This document shows, in pieces, positions 44,251 through 54,319 of a DNA stretch of 64,000 nucleotides. The notes below the pieces were generated by a model. The model did not search any database, was not told the DNA's origin, and saw only the letters and a list, made by a program, of their open reading frames with translations. Source of the DNA: Clostridiales bacterium (GTDB lineage: Bacteria; Bacillota; Clostridia; Lachnospirales; Lachnospiraceae). A program made the translations under genes and the position numbers. Every line of letters starts with the position of its first letter. Position 1 is the stretch's first letter. The stretch lies in the NCBI GenBank assembly GCA_012522735.1, contig JAAYJU010000121.1:1-64000 (forward strand), given 5' to 3'.

Positions 44251-44535
44251 TTATTCCCTATATAATTCAGCCAATCTAGATAAGTCTTGCACTATATTAG
44301 GATTCCATGTGATTTTATTTACTAGCCATTCACAAGGAAATTCTCCACACAAACCACAAAACTGAATCTTATGTTTTTTGGCACATTTATAAATTGGACA
44401 CCTACCTGATTGTGCCCACTCCTCACAATGTCCATCGGTTTCTATACATCCACCACAGATACCTTCTTCTTTTTTATTACATCCTATACAACACTCTCCG
44501 CAGGCTGTTATTTTAGTAAAATCAACATGATTCAT
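44251..44535 (-). CDS. DUF3795 cysteine-rich protein
   Basis: This 94-residue protein carries twelve cysteines: ACGECCIGCNKKEEGICGGC, then GHCEEWAQSGRCPIYKC, then FCGLCGEFPCEWL. This is the DUF3795 pattern and suggests zinc or iron-sulfur binding. Function is unknown. It overlaps no neighbour but lies 11 nt after the alpha/beta hydrolase stop, so they are probably co-transcribed. Confidence 0.85.
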   Translation of the reverse strand: MNHVDFTKITACGECCIGCNKKEEGICGGCIETDGHCEEWAQSGRCPIYKCAKKHKIQFCGLCGEFPCEWLVNKITWNPNIVQDLSRLAELYRE

Positions 44536-44546
44536 TTTCTGTTCCC

Positions 44547-45365
44547 CTATATTTCCTCCATTACTCTATCTAGCCATTCACTAACTATGCCACCAAACAA
44601 TTTTTCCTGATCAATCTGTAGATTATGTCCGGCTTTATCAAGTACTACGAATGAAGCTCTGGGATAATTGTCAAGCAGCGTAAACTGATCCTTATAACCA
44701 ACCTCTGTGTCCTGTCTGCCGACTAATATTAAGCTTGGCTTATTAAAGGGTTCTTCTAATTTATCGACATCATATGTAAATGCTCCATCCAGCACCTCAT
44801 TTAAGAAGTAATCATCATTACTCATAACATCCATTATATCTCTTTTATATAATTCCCAGGTCCTTTTATTCTGTACTATATTCATATTTTCAAAGTATGC
44901 TCTTTCATCTTTATCAATGCTTTCCATGAATCTACTGTCTCTTTCAATAACTTGAAGAGGTGGAACATTACCTTTTCTATAGCCCGGATATACAGCAGGA
45001 CATAGCAAAAGCACTCCGAGTATATGCTTACTTCTTTTCTGAATCAGCCCTCTGCTCAGATATCCTCCATATGATTCTCCGGCCAATATAAATCTTTGAT
45101 TAGGAATAATCTGATCAATAAATTCCAGTATTACATCCAACATTTCATCAGAGCATTTAATATTACCGCCTACTTTTGATTTGCCCATTCCCGGCAAATC
45201 GATATATATCCTCTTAATCTTATGCTTGTTATCTCTTAATACGGGTTCTAGGCAGCCACTCATAATATGGTGATTAACTCCCCATCCATGAATTATAAGG
45301 AATGGTATGCCCTCACCATAGACTTCATAATATAATTCCGACCCACATATATTAATTGTACTCAT
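44547..45365 (-). CDS. alpha/beta hydrolase
   Basis: The 272-residue protein has the alpha/beta hydrolase features: oxyanion-hole FLIIHGWGVNHH, nucleophile elbow LAGESYGGYLS (Ser of G-E-S-Y-G), the LVGRQDTEVG acid region and the terminal DKAGHNLQID with catalytic His. No signal peptide. The substrate, ester or otherwise, is not predictable. The start at 45365 is preferred over an in-frame ATG at 45380. Confidence 0.88.
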   Translation of the reverse strand: MSTINICGSELYYEVYGEGIPFLIIHGWGVNHHIMSGCLEPVLRDNKHKIKRIYIDLPGMGKSKVGGNIKCSDEMLDVILEFIDQIIPNQRFILAGESYGGYLSRGLIQKRSKHILGVLLLCPAVYPGYRKGNVPPLQVIERDSRFMESIDKDERAYFENMNIVQNKRTWELYKRDIMDVMSNDDYFLNEVLDGAFTYDVDKLEEPFNKPSLILVGRQDTEVGYKDQFTLLDNYPRASFVVLDKAGHNLQIDQEKLFGGIVSEWLDRVMEEI

Positions 45366-45385
45366 TGCCCTTGCTCCCATATGAT

Positions 45386-45493
45386 TTATTGTTTCTGGTT
45401 CAATTGACTCATAATATCATTCATCATGCGCCAAACATTACAGCCAAAATTACTTACCAGAGTAACAAGAATGTCCTTCTTTATATCAATTAA
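45386..45493 (-). other. possible short gene remnant
   Basis: A 35-codon frame between two stops reads LIDIKKDILVTLVSNFGCNV and then WRMMNDIMSQLNQKQ. Its composition looks coding but it has no ribosome site or recognised family. It may be the end of another deleted gene. Confidence 0.25.
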
Positions 45494-45649
45494 CTATATA
45501 TACCATTATTTACATCTTATCAGAACATTAGTTCTGCATCAAGTAAAATTTGTATTATGTTATTTTATTTAATCGAAATATTTCATATCACTGTATCGTT
45601 ATGGAATAGGTTATACATGCATAAGAATATTGATTGCCTCCACGCTATG

Positions 45650-46012
45650 TTATAATTGGATACACTTATCCGTATCACATACTTTCGTTATAACCCCATC
45701 GCAGAAATAGTATGCTTCACCATATAAGGTAGCCTCATCCATATCAATAAATATATATGCTCCATCCACTAAAGCATAAAAGGGTCTAACCCTGCTATCT
45801 GGTAACGATATATCCTCTACTATTCGAAGCCCATCTATGCTTATATCCTTTAAATACTGATAATGAGGTAAAATACTAATCTGGGTAAGACCTAGTCCAT
45901 CCAAATACCTTTGATAGCTCGGATCTATTACTTCTCCATCAAGAGCACAAGGAAGCCTTACTCCATCCTCTATATAGTTTCCACCGACACTGCTGGTAAG
46001 AAATAGCTTCAT
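45650..46012 (-). pseudogene. S51 peptidase-like gene with internal deletion
   Basis: The 120 residues begin MKLFLTSSVGGNYIEDGVRL and end with EVIDPSYQRYLDGLGLTQIS and the VRPFYALVDGAYIFIDMDEATLYGEAYYF tail. Both ends match dipeptidase E/cyanophycinase-like S51 proteins (usual size about 210-230 residues). The middle of about 100 residues, which carries the catalytic G-x-S-A-G serine, is missing while the frame is kept. The start at 46012 follows AGGGGAGG. It is probably inactive, although the preserved frame means a small protein could still be made. Confidence 0.7.
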
Positions 46013-46143
46013 GTATTTTCCTCCCCTAAATAGTATACTTAATGCAAGTATCTTCAATATTTTCCTTTTTTTCTATTTTAATAATAATAACATAATTTAA
46101 CAGAATACAATAGTTAAAAATACATTAATATAATTGACAGACA

Positions 46144-46219
46144 AAAATGAGCTGATATGATATGCAACCAAAGTGTTATTTTTAAAACTAACATTTGGAG
46201 TACATTTCATTATCAGCTC
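46144..46219 (-). terminator. large nested hairpin terminator of htrA
   Basis: GAGCTGATA (46149-46157) pairs with TATCAGCTC (46211-46219), and an inner CCAAA/TTTGG plus GTTA/TAAC stem closes the loop. On the minus strand it is followed by ATTTTTGT, so it is a long terminator about 20 bp beyond the htrA stop. The 50-nt internal part is unusual for a simple terminator. Confidence 0.7.
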
Positions 46220-46236
46220 TTCTTTTTAACTCTATT

Positions 46237-47487
46237 TTACCGCTCTTCCGTGAATGTAAGGGAAAGCTTAAGCTTCCTTTTGTTTCTTACAACAACAGCA
46301 TCTACAGTATCACCAGCTTTATACTTATCTTTGATATTATCAACTTCCTTCATAGTGCGAACCTCTACCCCATCAAGTGATATAAGTGTATCATTCTCAC
46401 GAATACCGGCTTTATCAGCACCACTACCTTCAACTACCTCTAATATATATATACCTACAGGAATATCATACAGATAAGAAATGGTATCGGTTATCTCTCT
46501 TCCACTGATTCCAATATAAGGTCTTCCCTTAACATATCCAAACATTATCAGCTGATCGATAATCGATTTAGCCTCATTAACAGGAATGGCAAACCCAAGA
46601 CCCTCAACACCAGACAAGGATATCTTTGCTGTATTAATGCCTATGACCTCTCCCTTGGAATTAAGTAGAGCCCCTCCGCTGTTTCCTGGGTTGATAGCTG
46701 CATCTGTCTGAATTAGGTTCATAGTTTTATCCTCAATGCTTATAGTCCTGTTAAGGGCACTGATTACTCCGACCGTGACTGATCCTTGAAATTCTAAACC
46801 TAAAGGATTTCCAATAGCTACAGCAAGCTCGCCTACCTCAAGTGCATCAGAGTCCCCCATACCTGCCACTGGTAGGTCATTTAAATCAATTTTTATGACT
46901 GCAAGGTCACTTCTTTGATCTCCTCCTACAAACTTGGCCATTGCCTGTCTACCATCAGATAGGAACACCTCTAGGGTAGTACTCTTACTCAAGGAGTTTT
47001 TCGGATCTGCATACTGTACAACATGATAATTAGTCATTATGTATCCATTACTATCGATTATTATACCTGAGCCTTCATACTTCGACTGAGACATGGCATC
47101 ACCATAGTACCAGCTTCTTGGGCTTTGTGTTACCATCCTTATTCCTACTATTGATGGGCCTACCTTTTTAGCTATTTTGGTAACAGCCGAGCTATTCCCA
47201 TCAGCTGACATCAGTACTTCCTCAATGGTTAGTCCCTTATTTTCAATAATAATGTCTCCCTCAGATTGATTCACCAACATTAATTTAAGCTCTTCCATCT
47301 CCTCTGAAAGCTTCAGATACACGCTTCCACCTGCAATAAATCCAGTTAATAAGCAGCACAATAGCATTATAACAGCAACTTTAATAAAAGCTCTTGATTT
47401 ATTTCTCCTTCTAAAATATCTGCTATAGGCCGCTTCATAAGCTTCTAAATGATAATCCTTAAAATGCTTTCTCTTAAAAAAAATCAT
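46237..47487 (-). CDS. htrA: HtrA/DegP-type membrane-anchored serine protease
   Basis: This 416-residue protein has a single N-terminal membrane anchor (about 33-58). A trypsin-like protease domain follows with the triad His155 (TNYHVVQ), Asp194 (SDLAVIK) and Ser270 (NPGNSGGAL). One C-terminal PDZ domain (about 320-410) has YIGISGREI and GIRENDTLISLDGVEV. It degrades or refolds damaged exported proteins at the cell surface. It has its own sigma-A promoter and a large terminator, so it is monocistronic; stress control cannot be seen. Confidence 0.95.
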   Translation of the reverse strand: MIFFKRKHFKDYHLEAYEAAYSRYFRRRNKSRAFIKVAVIMLLCCLLTGFIAGGSVYLKLSEEMEELKLMLVNQSEGDIIIENKGLTIEEVLMSADGNSSAVTKIAKKVGPSIVGIRMVTQSPRSWYYGDAMSQSKYEGSGIIIDSNGYIMTNYHVVQYADPKNSLSKSTTLEVFLSDGRQAMAKFVGGDQRSDLAVIKIDLNDLPVAGMGDSDALEVGELAVAIGNPLGLEFQGSVTVGVISALNRTISIEDKTMNLIQTDAAINPGNSGGALLNSKGEVIGINTAKISLSGVEGLGFAIPVNEAKSIIDQLIMFGYVKGRPYIGISGREITDTISYLYDIPVGIYILEVVEGSGADKAGIRENDTLISLDGVEVRTMKEVDNIKDKYKAGDTVDAVVVRNKRKLKLSLTFTEER

Positions 47488-47542
47488 CTAATCACCTCCA
47501 AAAATATTAGCGGCAAATATAAATACCATTTCCTGCTATAAA

Positions 47543-47572
47543 ATAATAGCAAATATTAAGTTTGCTTGTCAA
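47543..47572 (-). promoter_or_regulatory. htrA promoter
   Basis: Minus-strand TTGACA (47572-47567) and TATTAT (47548-47543) are 18 bp apart, about 55 bp before the htrA start codon. Confidence 0.55.
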
Positions 47573-47688
47573 CACACTTATATAACATTCAAATATAATT
47601 GAACCTTTTCATTTCATCTGACAATATATACAAGGCTATCTATAGCTTTTGCTATTATCTAACAAAAGATAAAGCAGATAAGTAATGT

Positions 47689-47726
47689 ATAACTGCTTGT
47701 GCAGATTATTCTGTACAAGCAGTTAT
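47689..47726 (-). terminator. 17-bp hairpin after 47778 gene
   Basis: Positions 47689-47705 and 47710-47726 pair over 17 bp with one G-T wobble (core AACTGCTTGT). It lies 50 bp beyond the stop of the 47778 gene. The minus-side T-tract is poor, so it may be a structured element and not only a terminator. Confidence 0.55.
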
Positions 47727-47777
47727 TATTAAGCTATATGGCTTTATTCATATTCAAATCTGTCTTGATCGGTTTAG

Positions 47778-48338
47778 CTATTTGTGACCATATAATAAAT
47801 CACTAAGATAATCATCGTTCCAAAGCTGAGCCTCAATATACCGATTTTGCTTATCAAGCTCATCCAAATATGAGTTAATATCGTCAGTTCTTTCATTGAT
47901 AAATGCTGTTAAAGTCTCTATGCTAAATGGATCCATTCTTTCCTTCGAATCCATTCTTGACATACTGTCTCCATATGTAAAGCTGATATCTTCAGGATTT
48001 ATGTCCTTAAGTAATAATTTTGTCCTAGTCACCCTCTCATACCATTTATTCAAATAAGAGCTTTCACCCAATACAAAGTATAAAGGGGTTTTGTTCTTAG
48101 GCTTTATACCTAGCTCAATAATTTCACCTAATAGCCATTTTTCTGTACGCTTTCTCTTTGTATAGTAGCCATCAAAATCGTTAGCAGTAAATCTACTAAA
48201 AGATGTAAAGGTAGAGCTAGCATTTTGTGATAAATCTTCAGCTAGCTTATACGCCTCATCACTCGGCAATCTTGTTATGCTCTGAAATGGAGTACATCTC
48301 TTATCGCAATAGTTAGTTATATAAAAATTACTAAGCAT
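47778..48338 (-). CDS. hypothetical protein
   Basis: The 186-residue protein starts MLSNFYITNYCDKRCTPFQS and has no signal peptide or membrane segment. A cysteine pair near residue 11-15 and a charged helical second half (DSKERMDPFSIETLTAFINERTDD) are visible, but I do not recognise the family. The start at 48338 follows AAAGGAG; a longer in-frame start at 48404 has none. It sits beside a plus-strand promoter that points away from it. Confidence 0.6.
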   Translation of the reverse strand: MLSNFYITNYCDKRCTPFQSITRLPSDEAYKLAEDLSQNASSTFTSFSRFTANDFDGYYTKRKRTEKWLLGEIIELGIKPKNKTPLYFVLGESSYLNKWYERVTRTKLLLKDINPEDISFTYGDSMSRMDSKERMDPFSIETLTAFINERTDDINSYLDELDKQNRYIEAQLWNDDYLSDLLYGHK

Positions 48339-48411
48339 GACTACTCCTTTAATTATATTATGATTAATAATACTCTTTAAGGTACAATTTGTCAAATTAA
48401 TCAATACGAAC

Positions 48412-48440
48412 TTGTGTTCTGTAATATTTCATGGTATAAT
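48412..48440 (+). promoter_or_regulatory. plus-strand promoter with no gene behind it
   Basis: TTGTGT (48412-48417) and TATAAT (48435-48440, extended TG) are 17 bp apart and read rightward. The transcript would start near 48447 and contain GGTGGTTGGCC (48462-48472). It would run antisense to the ANT(6)-like gene. No plus-strand gene follows for 15 kb. Confidence 0.45.
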
Positions 48441-48503
48441 ATGCTTATGCATTCGTGTATAGGGTGGTTGGCCTCCATTTTACATAGAAGTCTCGATAAT
48501 TTA

Positions 48504-49361
48504 TTATTTCAACTTTCTTCTCTCCTCTAAGAATTCCCTAACTCTTCTTGCTTCCACTCTGTCATATGGGAACTCAAAATGCTTAGCCACCACAGCCTCA
48601 AGCTCATGGAAATAATCATACATTAGAAACAATTTATCCCACATATCCTCATAGTCACCGTTTGGGAATATTCCTTGTACTCGCTTCATTTCATCAGCTG
48701 TAATAAACCTTTTAAGATATTCATTAAGGTATCCTGTTGTAATATCGAATCCATGCTCTATACCTATACTCCAATTAAGCATTTTCATGAACATCTCCAT
48801 TATGAGAACATCATAAGCATATCTTGCATAATAGAATTCTTCTCTACATAACCCCTTTGCTATATACAAGGATAACCACCTAAATTCGTTACAGGTATTA
48901 TAGAACTCCATACTTGTTGGCTGCTTAAGATAAAATGCCTTTTCATCATCAATCGGCTTTAGCTCCTCAAAACCATCCTTATTAAGTAGTATGACTCTTG
49001 GCTCGCAATTACTCTTCTCGCCTTCAATGTTTCGTACATCAATAATCGTAAGATCTATTCGATTGCCGTCAGCAAATTGAATCAAATAGGCGAATGTATC
49101 ATGACTATTATAGTCATAGGGGTGCTTGTACCAATCCTCCGGGTACTGAACTATAAGTATATCTCCGAAATAATTAATCCAGCTTTTATCCTTAGTAAAT
49201 TCTCTTACATCTCTAACATAATATACTATATCGAAATCACTGTACTGATCGTGAACAGCATTCCTATTAGCTCTGGAGCCATCCATGGCTACAGCTCGAA
49301 TTCTATCATCCTCTATAGCCTTATTCATGATTAATTCCAGCATTTCTTTTTCTGTACGCAT
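48504..49361 (-). CDS. aminoglycoside 6-adenylyltransferase (ANT(6)-like)
   Basis: This 285-residue protein matches the streptomycin 6-adenylyltransferase (AadE/AadK) family: MDGSRANRNAVHDQYSDFDIVYYV with the Gly-Ser and Asp-x-Asp nucleotidyltransferase centre, then GNRIDLTIID with the third Asp. The RYAYDVLIMEMFMKMLNW and LAVYIAKGL-like helices close the pocket. The family adenylates streptomycin; AadK-type chromosomal copies give low resistance. It follows the HD-domain remnant by 27 nt and could be expressed from the small leader at 49849-49969. Confidence 0.9.
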   Translation of the reverse strand: MRTEKEMLELIMNKAIEDDRIRAVAMDGSRANRNAVHDQYSDFDIVYYVRDVREFTKDKSWINYFGDILIVQYPEDWYKHPYDYNSHDTFAYLIQFADGNRIDLTIIDVRNIEGEKSNCEPRVILLNKDGFEELKPIDDEKAFYLKQPTSMEFYNTCNEFRWLSLYIAKGLCREEFYYARYAYDVLIMEMFMKMLNWSIGIEHGFDITTGYLNEYLKRFITADEMKRVQGIFPNGDYEDMWDKLFLMYDYFHELEAVVAKHFEFPYDRVEARRVREFLEERRKLK

Positions 49362-49388
49362 ATATAATCCCCCATCTGAGTAATTAAA

Positions 49389-49826
49389 TTAGACTACCTG
49401 CTCTAATTTCTTACCCATTTTACTCTCAAAATATTGCTTTAATTCAATATGTTTATCCCATTTACTCTGTGGGTAATTACCATATCGCTCCTTAACATCA
49501 CTCATGCGCTTCTCTATATCAACAGGTCCTTCTGGCAGAGCAATACTATCACATACCTGTATCAATCTGTCATAATCATCATACTGATAAGAGTTAAATA
49601 AATCAATAATTCTCTGCATATCATCTTCGGTTACATCGTGCTTTACAATAGCTGTCTTAATATCCTTGATAGCAAAAGAATGGGTAATGCATATCCTGGC
49701 AGCCTCCTCATAGCCAAAGCTTATTAAATAATCATACCCGTCTATGATATGAGCTAGGCCTGTTACACCAAATCTTCTCCCTATATCATGAAGTAGTCCT
49801 ACTATATAAGCATTACTGACATTTAT
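49389..49826 (-). pseudogene. HD-domain hydrolase lacking its N-terminus
   Basis: The frame VSNAYIVGLLHDIGRRFGVT, then CITHSFAIKD, then QVCDSIALPEG runs continuously to a stop at 49389. These are the HD motif and later Asp of an HD-domain phosphohydrolase. It has no start codon: the frame runs from within the terminator region, and the first His-containing helices are absent. An internal ATG at 49619 would give only the C-terminal 76 residues. It is a 5' truncated gene between the candidate leader RNA and the ANT(6)-like gene. Confidence 0.75.
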
Positions 49827-49846
49827 TTATCTTATATGCCAGTAAT

Positions 49847-49935
49847 GTAAAAAACCTTCCCTGTACTTTGCGCTAGTCTGGGAAGGTTTTTTAATCCTGG
49901 TTGGCCAACCACCTTGTGGCGATTGCCTTTAATCT
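49847..49935 (-). ncRNA. candidate small RNA or attenuator leader
   Basis: The sigma-A promoter at 49942-49969 would start a minus-strand RNA near 49935. It contains the palindrome GGTTGGCCAACC (49899-49910) and ends in a 13-bp hairpin of AAAAAACCTTCCC (49849-49861 paired with 49880-49892) with a T6 tail. Length is about 88 nt. It could be a free sRNA, or a leader with a terminator upstream of the truncated HD and ANT(6)-like genes. No known riboswitch class was recognised. Confidence 0.5.
49849..49892. terminator. 13-bp intrinsic terminator
   Basis: AAAAAACCTTCCC (49849-49861) and GGGAAGGTTTTTT (49880-49892) pair perfectly around an 18-nt loop. It works in both directions on paper and would also end read-through from the galactan operon, whose last gene stops at 50019. 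Confidence 0.85.
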
Positions 49936-49941
49936 AACTAT

Positions 49942-49969
49942 ATTATAACAAATTATTCTAACAATGCAA
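49942..49969 (-). promoter_or_regulatory. promoter of candidate small RNA
   Basis: Minus-strand TTGCAT (49969-49964) and perfect TATAAT (49947-49942) are 16 bp apart. No start codon with a ribosome site follows before the terminator at 49892. Confidence 0.6.
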
Positions 49970-50018
49970 GTATTTTAATTTTCTAATACTGCATCTATTT
50001 CAGTCTTTTACTCGGCTG

Positions 50019-52019
<2,001 letters not shown>

Positions 52020-52050
52020 CTACATAGACTATATTTTTGCATTACATAGA

Positions 52051-52128
52051 ACGGAGGATTTTCCTCCTCCGATACACTATAATTCTAAATCACCTTTAAC
52101 GGAGGATTTATCCTCCTCCTCCCATTTA
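52051..52128 (-). repeat. tandem ribosome-site-like hairpins before GH53
   Basis: Two direct copies of a small inverted repeat of GGAGGA and TCCTCC lie at about 52052-52070 and 52110-52128 between GH35 and GH53. On the minus-strand mRNA each holds AGGAGG in a stem. They could compete for or hide ribosome sites, or act as mRNA stability stems; this is inferred. Confidence 0.4.
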
Positions 52129-52135
52129 CAAGGAA

Positions 52136-52169
52136 AACGGACCTATCTAGCTTAAGCCAGTTGTCCGTT
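52136..52169 (-). terminator. possible intra-operon hairpin after GH35
   Basis: AACGGAC (52136-52142) pairs with GTCCGTT (52163-52169) around a 20-nt loop, about 60 bp after the GH35 stop. There is no strong T-tract, so it is at best a partial terminator between GH35 and GH53. Confidence 0.35.
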
Positions 52170-52226
52170 CCTAGTTGAATAACTTTTTATATATTTTATT
52201 GAAAATATTTCTTTTATTATATCTAT

Positions 52227-54296
52227 TTAAAATTCAATCAAAGCACTATACTCTTCCACTGCCACAATTTCATTTACCCTACAAGCTACTCCATCATTCA
52301 TCGTGGGCAAATGCTCTAGGAAGACCTCTGCATTCTCTTTAAGAGGATATATCTCCAGCTTAAGCTTTCCTGGATAATTAAATCGTCTTAAACTCACTTC
52401 CCATGGTTTACCTGTATAGAAGTTATCAGCTATTATCTCATCATTCAGATATATTCTTCCCTTATCACCTTCATAATTAATTTGCAAGAAGCAGTCCCTA
52501 ATGTCTGCTGATGAAAGGTTGATTGTAATATCATATACTTTCTTTTCCTCAGTTTCGTTCTTAAGGTCTATTGTTACCAAACATGAGGCTACATCTGAAT
52601 TCATTTCATATATAGCAAAATCCCCTTCATTACCAACCTTTTCCCAGCCCTTTGGAGTCTTGTCAAACTCAGGATATACTTTGATACTGGGGATTTCTCT
52701 TCCAATAACCTGTAGTCCTTTATCAGTCTCCAAAACTACTGATGTGCTTATAATCAAATGCTCCTTTTGAAGCTTTACTTTATAGGCATTCTTACCGTCT
52801 TCTCTTGAAAGAGTAATAATCTTATTTTCACCTATATCGCCCTGAATATCATACTTAGGATCCTTATCTGTATAGAACACATAGGTATTAGTATCATTTT
52901 CAAGAATATATAAGGGAGATGCTAAAGCTGTTTTAAGTATGCCATCACCTATCTTCATATTAAATGGAAAGAAGTAATAATCTCTATCCTTAATATCAAA
53001 CTCTGGGAAATGAATAATTTCATTAGGTAATCCTACTTTAAGATTAACACTATTATGATTAGCCATATTATGTCTTCTCACATAATTATTAAAGAATATA
53101 TAACCCTTATTACCATCATGCCTAACCGAATATCTCATATCAGTTAAATCACTCGGATCCAACGGATTTTCTTTAGGTATATATGCCGGCATATTACATA
53201 GCTCTGTTCCAAAGTCCTGAAGAAACATGGATAATAGCTTTATCTCTTTAAATGTTTCGGAAATTTGACCATACTCCCTTATAGGTGCTCTAAAATCATA
53301 GCTCACCTCAGGAACATCGTTAGGATATCCTGTGGCCTTTGATTCTTGAAGAGTAGTTAACTTACCCTTTGGATTAGTTCCACCATGATACATATAATAT
53401 CCAATAAGGTTAACACCGCTTCCCAGCTTTACTAAGGACATGGCCCCAATATCTGCTGCCTTGGCAACAGGTCTTCGGTGAGCTGTTACTTGGAGTCCTC
53501 CCCCAAGCTCGGCTGTCAGATAAGGAAACTTATTAAAGTCAAAGGTTACCCCTTCACCTATGCCATAATCACTTCCAATATTATGGTCGTTACGCTCATG
53601 AGTAAAGACATAATTACCGCTAGGTTCTAGTTCCGTAAGCCTTGGATCCCATGGGGCATCAGGATAACCACCCATTACCGGAAGCAATCCACCTGTAGCT
53701 GCACCACCCCATCCTGTAGCAGTGTAGTATGGAACATCAAATCCTATTTCTCTTGCAATTTTATACAAGGTTTTCATATGCTGCTCTCCGGCCTCACCGT
53801 ATGCACCACCACAATGGCCCAGCTCATTTTCTATCTGAACACCGATAATCGGTCCCCCATCCTTATGGAACAATCCTTTTACTTCATCATATATTCTAGA
53901 ATAATATTTTTTCACCTCTTGGAGGTATCCGGGATCATCATATCTAAGCTTATATCCCTTATTAAGTAACCAATCGGGAAAGCCTCCATTTCTTACTTCA
54001 CCGTGAATCCAAGGCCCAATTCTTATAAAGAAATATAAGCCACATTCACGACAGGCTTCCACAAAGCTTCTTAAATCCTTATTTCCAGAAAAATCATACT
54101 CTCCTTCGATTTCTTCATGGTGAATCCAAATCACATAGGAAGAAGCAATAACCACTCCTCCGGCTTTCATTTTATATAAGGATTCCTTCCAGTCCTCTTT
54201 GGGGACTCTAGAATAATGTATCTCACCCATAACAGGAAACCAAGGTTGCCCGTCTTTTGTCAAATAATTAGCATTATAGCCAAACTCTGTCCTCAT
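52227..54296 (-). CDS. GH35 beta-galactosidase
   Basis: The 689-residue protein has a GH35 barrel at the N-terminus: FPVMGEIHYSRVP, FIRIGPWIHGEVRNGGFPDWL, acid/base Glu158 in GVQIENELG, and nucleophile Glu263 in PYLTAELGGGLQ. Beta-rich domains follow to the C-terminus (YEGDKGRIYLNDEIIADNFY). It has no signal peptide and would release galactose from imported galacto-oligosaccharides in the cytoplasm. It lies 23 nt after the permease gene in the galactan operon, where B. subtilis has a GH42 enzyme. Confidence 0.93.
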   Translation of the reverse strand: MRTEFGYNANYLTKDGQPWFPVMGEIHYSRVPKEDWKESLYKMKAGGVVIASSYVIWIHHEEIEGEYDFSGNKDLRSFVEACRECGLYFFIRIGPWIHGEVRNGGFPDWLLNKGYKLRYDDPGYLQEVKKYYSRIYDEVKGLFHKDGGPIIGVQIENELGHCGGAYGEAGEQHMKTLYKIAREIGFDVPYYTATGWGGAATGGLLPVMGGYPDAPWDPRLTELEPSGNYVFTHERNDHNIGSDYGIGEGVTFDFNKFPYLTAELGGGLQVTAHRRPVAKAADIGAMSLVKLGSGVNLIGYYMYHGGTNPKGKLTTLQESKATGYPNDVPEVSYDFRAPIREYGQISETFKEIKLLSMFLQDFGTELCNMPAYIPKENPLDPSDLTDMRYSVRHDGNKGYIFFNNYVRRHNMANHNSVNLKVGLPNEIIHFPEFDIKDRDYYFFPFNMKIGDGILKTALASPLYILENDTNTYVFYTDKDPKYDIQGDIGENKIITLSREDGKNAYKVKLQKEHLIISTSVVLETDKGLQVIGREIPSIKVYPEFDKTPKGWEKVGNEGDFAIYEMNSDVASCLVTIDLKNETEEKKVYDITINLSSADIRDCFLQINYEGDKGRIYLNDEIIADNFYTGKPWEVSLRRFNYPGKLKLEIYPLKENAEVFLEHLPTMNDGVACRVNEIVAVEEYSALIEF

Positions 54297-54319
54297 CTTA
54301 TGCCTCTTTCTAATATAAT

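Noticed and set aside
48460..48475. GGGTGG resembling the T-box antiterminator sequence
   Set aside because: The downstream ACCGCG part and the upstream specifier stem are absent, and no synthetase or amino-acid gene follows.
49845..49925. Short minus-strand ORF (GTG start, about 26 codons) across the candidate small RNA
   Set aside because: It runs through both arms of the terminator hairpin and its composition follows the stem; no ribosome site at correct spacing.
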